Shown one piece after another: positions 34,355-64,000 of a DNA stretch of 64,000 bases; the stretch's first letter is position 1; each line of letters starts with the position of its first letter. The position numbers were made by a program, and so were the translations under genes. Origin of the DNA: Scolanthus callimorphus (taxonomy: Eukaryota; Cnidaria; Anthozoa; Actiniaria; Edwardsiidae); assembly GCA_033964015.1 (NCBI GenBank), contig CM066923.1, positions 6,561,978-6,625,977 of the forward strand. The letters run 5' to 3'. The notes beneath the pieces are model-generated. The model did no database searches. It had not been told where the DNA came from and was given only the letters and a program-made list of their open reading frames with translations.

Positions 34355-37209
34355 TTACAAGTAATAAACAATGAAAAATGCCAGTGCTGTAGCTGTGATA
34401 CCCATAACTGCACCAGTTTTGTACATGGTTTTGATCTCAAAGCCTTTGCCAGCATCCCATGCCTGTGAAGAAAACAGAGATTTCAAGTTTAACATACTAG
34501 GGGTATAGCATGGTCTCTGTGAAAAGATAAACATGGTAGCTCAGCATTCAAGTCTGTATGACTGAAGCAATGAATTGGATTTGACAGTCCATATTATAAG
34601 GATCACACTCACAATGGCACGCCAATTTTAAGCGCTATTTGCTATGAAATTATGCGTTTGAGTAGCAATCCTTCCTTCGATCATTATTTTGAACTCAATA
34701 TGAATATAATATGAATATATACTTTATTTATACACGGTTATCCCTATCAAGTACGTATTTTATAAAAATATATGTAAGAAAGATATTATTATAATTATAT
34801 ATATATATACTATCCCTAAAACTACCTAAAACTACCTAAAACTACCTTAACCTGTTTTCCATGAGAGCCGTGTTGGAAGAAATAATAATAAAAACGATAT
34901 TACGATTTTGAGAAATCATAGGAAGTCCCTGCAGCCCGCTTTAAATGCATTTAGGGAGTCTGCGTGCCGTAACTCTGAGGGTAGGCTATTCCAAAGCACC
35001 GCACCACTATAGCTGAAGCTGTTTTTCAAATAGTTTGTGCGGGGCTTTGGAATAGCTAGCTTGCCCTCGGTGTCTCTCAGGGAATAAGCCGCTACGGTGT
35101 CCCGGCTAGTGAACATGGACTTAAGGTAATCGGGAGCAAGTCCATTGAGTGATTTAAACACCATTACAGCTTTATGATAGTTCTGGAGTGAACGAATATT
35201 TTTCCACCCCAGACTATCAATTAGAGGGTCGGCATTAGCGTCATAAACCATATAAGTTTATTAAAAGAAACTATCATTGTTTTTGGTGTGTTCTCTCTAA
35301 TGCAATCAGCTGTTCAATGATTAGTGATAGTGATTTAAAAAAAAGTGATAGTAAAATATGCTTCTTATAATTTATGGCTAATATTTATTAAAATAATAAC
35401 CTGTACCAGTCAACAGGTTGATATATATTTAACATTATAATAACAAGTTATGGCATTTCTGTCCTTACCAAATGCCTGATACCATTCAAACCATGGTAGC
35501 AAACTGGCCACGCCAATAGCATTTTGCAAGAGAAAATTAATGGGCGTGGCAGGTCCCAGCTCTTGATTATGTTCACATAATGCTCCAAATGCTCTGGCAA
35601 TAACAAAGCACATAGAGAGAGGCCAACGGTAACTGCAATAAAACAGAAAGCACATCTTAGTTACTCATCATGGGCCTGAAATAGGCAATTTGATTGAGCT
35701 TATGACAAAAATGTATGGGGTTTATCCTCCTATCCCTTGTGTAAAAATAAATCACTCCTGCTACCCTCCAGCCCCTCTTTTGTATCACTCAATTCCAGCG
35801 GTGACCATCCCCCAACCCCCGGGGTAATATTTTCTTACACATAAACAGACATGACGACATTGTAATCAAACTGGTTTGATTGTGAAGCCCACTAAGATCC
35901 TTTTCTTTTAATACTGAAATCACCAAACTGTTAGCACTCAGGGTACAAACGATCAAACACATTTGGGAAAACAATTGACCGCTTTTTGATTTTGGTTAAT
36001 TCACATGACCATTTCGATTGATCAAAATGGCCATGTTTCTGTATATTTCTAACATCAAACAAAAGAAATGCAAGTCAAGTGATCATTTTGATCGAGTCAT
36101 GTGATCATTTTGATCAAGTCATGATCGTTTCGACCGAGTCGTGAGATCATTTTGATCGATCGAATTTGAAAAATGATCAATTGTTTCTTCCCTGGGTGCT
36201 AACAGTTTAGTGATTTCGGTAATGCATTCTGAAACTCATTAATAATTCATCAAGTTTGAACAAAGAAAATCATAACCACGGAGGAGTTCGGAAAACACAA
36301 TCTTAATTTGATTAGAATTTTGAGATTCTATTCTCGAGATTTTCATCAGGATTTCAAAATCTCGAAATCAGTTAAACGAGGCAAACCCACTTCTCAGTGT
36401 TTGGAAATCCTGATGAAACACGCTCTCTTGTGTTTGATCTATTATTTAAAACTTACCTCCTGTCATCGCAACCCCAGTAGCTCGGTGCGAACCAGAAAGG
36501 AGTGCTGGGAACTCAAATCTGCAGATAATAAAAAGTTAAGGCAGAGCTTCAATAAACCTGAATTTGATCCACACAACCGGAATTTCCGGATTGTTTGACA
36601 TATGGCAAGCACCCCAGTATCCGATTTTCCAACGGTGGGAAATATATTTTTTTCCCTATGAAACTTTGCACCATTGTTATTGCACATTTCTAGAACCCAT
36701 ACAGCAACGAAAACTAATTATTTCTATGAAACAAGATCACAGAAGCTTGGAAAATCTTTTTGGGTTTAGCTACAATCAATTTCAATTGAAGAGCTCTACA
36801 TACAAAGACATCTCACAAAACCAGCTTCAGCTTACTTGTAGACGAGAAGATGCGGGGACATCGGTCTCTTCAGGCGCTCGTTTTTGGCGAAGAAACTCTC
36901 CTTTGACTGGTTGCCTGCTGCTGTGGACGTCGGCAAACTGAAAACAACGTGGAAAATACTCAAGAAGAAGCCCTGATGTTGTTGTTATGCAAGTGTTCGT
37001 CTGTCTGTGTCACGAAAAATTTCGGACTTCTAAAATCTGTTACCTTCGTGTCAGGAGACATGATGGTCGAAGGGTTCCCGAACGCAACAAAAGGCTAAAC
37101 CTTGTAGAGTTCCTGCAAGGACAATTTATTTTTTAAATCAATTGTTCAGAAGATGAAAAAGCTGATAAAATCACGGCCTTCTTGCTTTTTACCTCAGAAC
37201 CTGCGCCAT
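34355..37209 (-). CDS. SDHC: Succinate dehydrogenase cytochrome b560 subunit
   Basis: Six exons: 37193-37209, 37044-37112, 36836-36937, 36457-36518, 35469-35632, 34355-34462, all GT-AG with matching phases, encode 173 aa (human 169). SDHC is one of the two membrane anchors of complex II, which passes electrons from succinate to ubiquinone in the inner mitochondrial membrane and helps bind haem b. The basic, serine-rich N-terminus up to about residue 55 looks like a mitochondrial presequence. RPMSPHLLVYK and SGSHRATGVAMTG form the quinone-side signature; HGLNGIRHLAWDAG matches the second family signature with the haem-ligand His as its first residue. Three hydrophobic helices are present. The intron between exons 5 and 6 carries a LINE 3' end, the next one a MITE. 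The start ATG lies in CAAGATGGCGCA. Confidence 0.95.
34690..35260 (-). mobile_element. 5'-truncated LINE 3' end in SDHC intron
   Basis: The open frame 35251-34916 encodes the C-terminal region of a LINE ORF2: LGWKNIRSLQNYHKAVMVFK, then RTNYLKNSFSYSGAVLWNSL. It parallels the end of the intact LINE at 41008-43953 (RTNYYKNSFSYSGAVLWNKL) but is a different subfamily. It lies in the same orientation as SDHC; limits are approximate. Confidence 0.75.
35912..36221. mobile_element. MITE in SDHC intron with GATCATTTTGATC repeats
   Basis: The ends TACTGAAATCACCAAACTG and CAGTTTAGTGATTTCGGTA form imperfect inverted repeats extending through TTAGCAC. The interior holds four palindromic GATCATTTTGATC-like units (36060-36170). 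Confidence 0.65.
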
Positions 37210-37213
37210 CTTG
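37202..37213 (-). promoter_or_regulatory. TISU-like start element at SDHC
   Basis: On the minus strand CAAGATGGCGCA spans the SDHC ATG and matches the TISU/YY1 consensus SAASATGGCGGC at ten of twelve positions. Role inferred from the mammalian element. Confidence 0.5.
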
Positions 37214-37490
37214 GATCGCAAGTGCACCCTGTGTATCATGGGACATATTTTTCTCGTTCCCAGATCGCTGTCGAAAAAAAATAGGCACCTACTGTGTCCA
37301 CTAGGCCACGAGACGCCAACGGGTCTCAAGTGAAATGCGAATAAAGATTGATTGTGATTTGTCGGTTTTAGAGGCTGGCGAGGGCTCCATCAGTCTCTCC
37401 CGTGACGTAACTTTATTTCATCTCGTGAACCACACTGAATTTCCATGCGTGCCATCAATTCAATTCAATTCAATTTTACACACATTCGTT

Positions 37491-37721
37491 AGAGCGGATT
37501 TCACATGACCGTCGTGTTTGCAATTAGTTTGCTTTCTCATTGGCTGCTTATTTCTATCAACCAATCAAATTGCGAACTAATTACAAGCAAGGAATTGGTT
37601 CGGCTCCTGATTGGCTGGGCTGGAAACCATTCAGCAGTAAGTTGTAATTACTCTTGTTTCTGATTGGCTAGTGATTGCTCAATTGCAATTGCTTTCACGA
37701 CAGTCATGTGAAATCCGCTCT
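37491..37721. mobile_element. AGAGCGGATTTCACATGAC MITE
   Basis: The ends AGAGCGGATTTCACATGACC and CAGTCATGTGAAATCCGCTCT are long inverted repeats. ATTCGT(TA) occurs just outside both ends, consistent with a duplication of about 8 bp of uncertain register. The interior repeats TGATTGGCT motifs. Confidence 0.7.
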
Positions 37722-38398
37722 ATATTCGTTAATTTACTTACATTGTTTAAAAGCACATATAAATAAGGAAAATAATTAAGATTTTGAAATAAATAGAAAA
37801 GGAATTAAGGAATTGTGCATGGTGGCAAAAGTAGCACAAGCTTTCGAGTTGGCCACCACGACTCGTCAGAAATAATTATTGACCTCAAATTTTTATGATA
37901 ATCATAATTTCAATTCCCAGATCTGTTGCCCCCTGCGAGGTGACGAGCCGGGGAGCTCTGGGTACGAGAATGGTCCTGACGCCGAGCTTGTTGCGCACGC
38001 ATACCTCAGAAATTATAACAATCGAACGGAAATATATTCACATAATTACTATAATACAGCAACAATCCAGTTATAAGAACCAAGAGTCTTATTTGATTGA
38101 AAATAAGGAAACACGGGGTTGGAAGTAATAGATCAAACACTGAGAGCGTTTTCATCAGGACTTCCAAAAACAAGAGAAGACTGTTCCAAGGACAAAACTG
38201 AATAGACTGTACTGTACATGTTACTAAGTGATCATTTAGCTAGTAAGAGTTAGAAACAGTACGAAATTTGGAAAGATGTGAGGCGAAGCAAAAACATGTT
38301 TAACTAAACATGGTTTTGGTGTGAATGGGAAGACTAACAGGTGAAGACTAACAGGTTCTTAAAATCCAGGTTCTAATATGTGGGTTTTCCTGTATCTA

Positions 38399-38492
38399 GA
38401 TCCTTCATATATGGTACACTATAGTATCCTTCTGTATATCATCGTTCTATAAGACATGGGAGAACACTATAGTGTACCATATATGAATGATC
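38399..38492. repeat. 94-bp palindrome
   Basis: GATCCTTCATATATGGTACA at the left is mirrored by TGTACCATATATGAATGATC at the right, with extension into CTATAGT. A hairpin MITE or cruciform-prone repeat. Confidence 0.65.
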
Positions 38493-38793
38493 TACCCCGG
38501 ATACATTTCAAGAGTTTACAGAAGCATGTACCTCAAATTATTATACATTGTACTCGCTCTATCGATTATGATTGGCTAAGAGGGCGCGCTTTACTTTGGG
38601 AATCACGCACTTTGAGGGTCTCCAAGAATCAGCATGTTGATTGATCAGCTAGCTGATTCTTGATACGCGCGCAATGCATCATGGGACTAGAACCTTCCCT
38701 ATTTTAACAAGGCGCTTGTGTAAAATAAATTGCTTGACAGAAAGAAAAGTATTTTTTACTGAATCAATGTATAATAAAACAATTATTGAATTC

Positions 38794-38909
38794 GGTTTTT
38801 GTGATTTCCAGAATAAACAATGTCTCGCCAAATGGAATCAGGTTCGGCCTTACGGCCTCGCCTGATTCCACCTGTCTCGACATTGTTTATTCTGGATATC
38901 ACAAAAACC
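38794..38909. repeat. Inverted repeat around a 50-bp loop
   Basis: GGTTTTTGTGATTTCCAGAA plus TAAACAATGTC is mirrored on the right with two mismatches. The pairing continues outward into CAATTATTG. The right arm overlaps the start of the 251-bp tandem duplication. Confidence 0.65.
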
Positions 38910-39409
38910 TCATCCAATAATTGCTTAACATTCCCATGAAGATCCAGAAGCTCTTTGATAACCAGAAACAAGGATAACAAAAAACACCTCTCGATTGTCA
39001 TTGCTTTTTTAATAATTTGTCAACAATTTTAAAATATTTGTTTGAGTCTACTTGCCTCAAACCTCTTACTTTCTTTTTCATAACAAAAATCCCCTCAATT
39101 AATAATTCCAATATATCTAACAGTAACAAATTACTTTTCTCGTTTATGACGTTTCATACCTCATCCAATAATTGCTTAACATTCCCATGAAGATCCAGAA
39201 GCTCTTTGATAACCAGAAACAAGGATAACAAAAAACACCTCTCGATTGTCATTGCTTTTTTAATAATTTGTCAACAATTTTAAAATATTTGTTTGAGTCT
39301 ACTTGCCTCAAACCTCTTACTTTCTTTTTCATAACAAAAATCCCCTCAATTAATAATTCCAATATATCTAACAGTAACAAATTACTTTTCTCGTTTATGA
39401 CGTTTCATA
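38908..39409. repeat. Perfect 251-bp tandem duplication
   Basis: The block beginning CCTCATCCAATAATTGC (38908-39158) is repeated at 39159-39409. Apart from the two bases at the junction, I saw no difference over the full unit. No coding sequence in the unit. Confidence 0.9.
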
Positions 39410-40310
39410 TTATTCTCTCTTTCACATTAAATCATTTAAAAAATCCATATCTAGTGAAATATAGAATTCATGACCTTAACGAAAGTATCCGAACATCTCG
39501 TTGAAGAATGGATTATAACCTGTGCATTGTATCCATTTAAAAATCACGCGCGCGACAGCAGTGTTCTATTTCGGCGCGAACTAGATTTGAAAAAGAATAT
39601 AAGAAAGTGGGAACTGAACCTCGTGTCGTGCAAGTTTGGTCTGAGATCAGAGATCATAGGAACGCGCTCGTTCAATTTCGTTCGTATGATATGGGACAAA
39701 ACTGTACCACACTTGGTTCGATTACCACTATAGATTCTTAGAAACAATATTATCTTGAAATTACTAAATATGCTGTAACACAACCGATAAATAGAGGACG
39801 CTCTCGTAAGGCAACCCGTAAAATGTACCCTTCGTCATGTAGACATGATCTTTGGAGGCTACTCCGCGTCAGGGCTCCGCTACTGTAGTATTACAGCTAA
39901 AATCGTTGCATCGCGACGCGCGTTTTCAAAACATCGATTTGTTTTTGGCTTTTCTGTTCCGCCAGTCAAATCTTATGAGCCAATCAGATTCTTGCCCGCA
40001 AGTGCAGTCGCCTCGCTTTCCGTCGCGACAGTTCAGAGGGAAGCCAGTTGACTGCACTAGGCGAAACAGGGCAATAATTTCGTTCGCTCAGATAGTTTGA
40101 TTGGCGGAACAGCAAAGTAAAAAATCAAACCATAATTGTTTTTGAATACGTGGGTCGCGATGCTGTAAAGGATCTAAATACATCCCATGGCCCTGGGAAT
40201 GCAACATCATGAACGAATCTGTGGTGGTATGTATTTAGCAGTTCCAAATGTTTCGCATTTTTCCTCTTAATAATTCAGATATATCTAAGTAGATGTTTTG
40301 GCGAGCTTCT

Positions 40311-63858
<23,548 letters not shown>

Positions 63859-63919
63859 CTATGAATAAAACAGAGGAAATACAAATACTACTGTTATTAT
63901 TCCTAGAACGTTTTATTTT

Positions 63920-64000
63920 GAGCGGATTTCGTATGAAAAATACCGCGACACCTCACGCATGGTCGCGGTCGCGACGCAGCACGGAACCTGGCCTGCTGTG
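63920..64000. mobile_element. Left end of a palindromic MITE, cut by window edge
   Basis: GAGCGGATTTCGTATGAAAA opens it and CGGAACCTGGCCTGCTGT follows, as in 62085-62258. The right half is outside the window. Confidence 0.6.

Larger units (their letters stand above)
37214..40310. other. Intergenic SDHC-SMC6, repeats only
   Basis: About 3 kb between the SDHC start and the SMC6 stop. It contains a MITE (37491-37721), the right end of a CCCAGAGCTCC-family MITE (about 37935-37970), palindromes (38399-38492, 38794-38909) and a perfect 251-bp tandem duplication. No gene is supported. Confidence 0.6.

Noticed and set aside
37840..37880. Hammerhead ribozyme-like CTGACGAG...GAAAGC on the minus strand
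   Set aside because: Stem II does not pair correctly next to the core bases, so a functional ribozyme is not supported. A similar GCCGAAAC motif near 7570 fails the same way.

Overview
The window is animal nuclear DNA: AT-rich, intron-dense, crowded with small inverted-repeat transposons. Its conserved genes keep metazoan exon structure with GT-AG introns. Gene content, gene compactness and the types of retroelement suggest a cnidarian, most likely an anthozoan such as a stony coral. That assignment is an inference; no species-specific marker was seen.

Seven protein genes can be read exon by exon. On the minus strand, left to right, they are: a PAFAH1B catalytic subunit (2107-5459, 5 exons); an intronless NUDT18-like Nudix hydrolase (10096-11030); TMEM218 (12359-13725, 3 exons); nicastrin NCSTN (16776-31783, 21 exons); SDHC of respiratory complex II (34355-37209, 6 exons); and the C-terminal part of SMC6 (40311-63858, 12 exons, N-terminus beyond the right edge). 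XRCC2 (32081-33201, 2 exons) is the only plus-strand gene. It lies head to head with NCSTN across 297 bp and tail to tail with SDHC. The genes do not form one pathway: XRCC2 and SMC6 act in recombination and genome stability, NCSTN in gamma-secretase, SDHC in the mitochondrion, TMEM218 in the ciliary transition zone.

Intergenic and intronic space is packed with non-autonomous DNA transposons, many with readable target-site duplications (5 bp, 9 bp, TTAA, TAA/TTA). There is a triple-nested set at 919-1479. A tRNA-derived SINE, two 5'-truncated LINE ends and one almost full-length LINE of the CR1/L2 type are also present. That LINE has an uninterrupted 981-codon ORF2 and an esterase-type ORF1, and sits in the last SMC6 intron.

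The most striking structure is a roughly 9 kb tandem array (about 47.5-57.5 kb) of a 59-bp unit, about 150 copies, filling one 11-kb SMC6 intron. The last partial unit abuts the SMC6 exon at 58022-58121 and includes that exon's real 5' splice site. The array therefore looks like an amplification of the first bases of the intron, and most units carry a decoy 5' splice site (GTGCGT or GTGAGT) on the sense strand. The same unit carries the palindrome GATAATTATC. Two transposon-like insertions interrupt the array.

Three otherwise intact conserved genes (NUDT18-like, NCSTN, SMC6) each show one apparent single-base deletion inside a coding exon. Residual indel errors in a long-read assembly explain this better than three broken genes, but it needs checking against reads.
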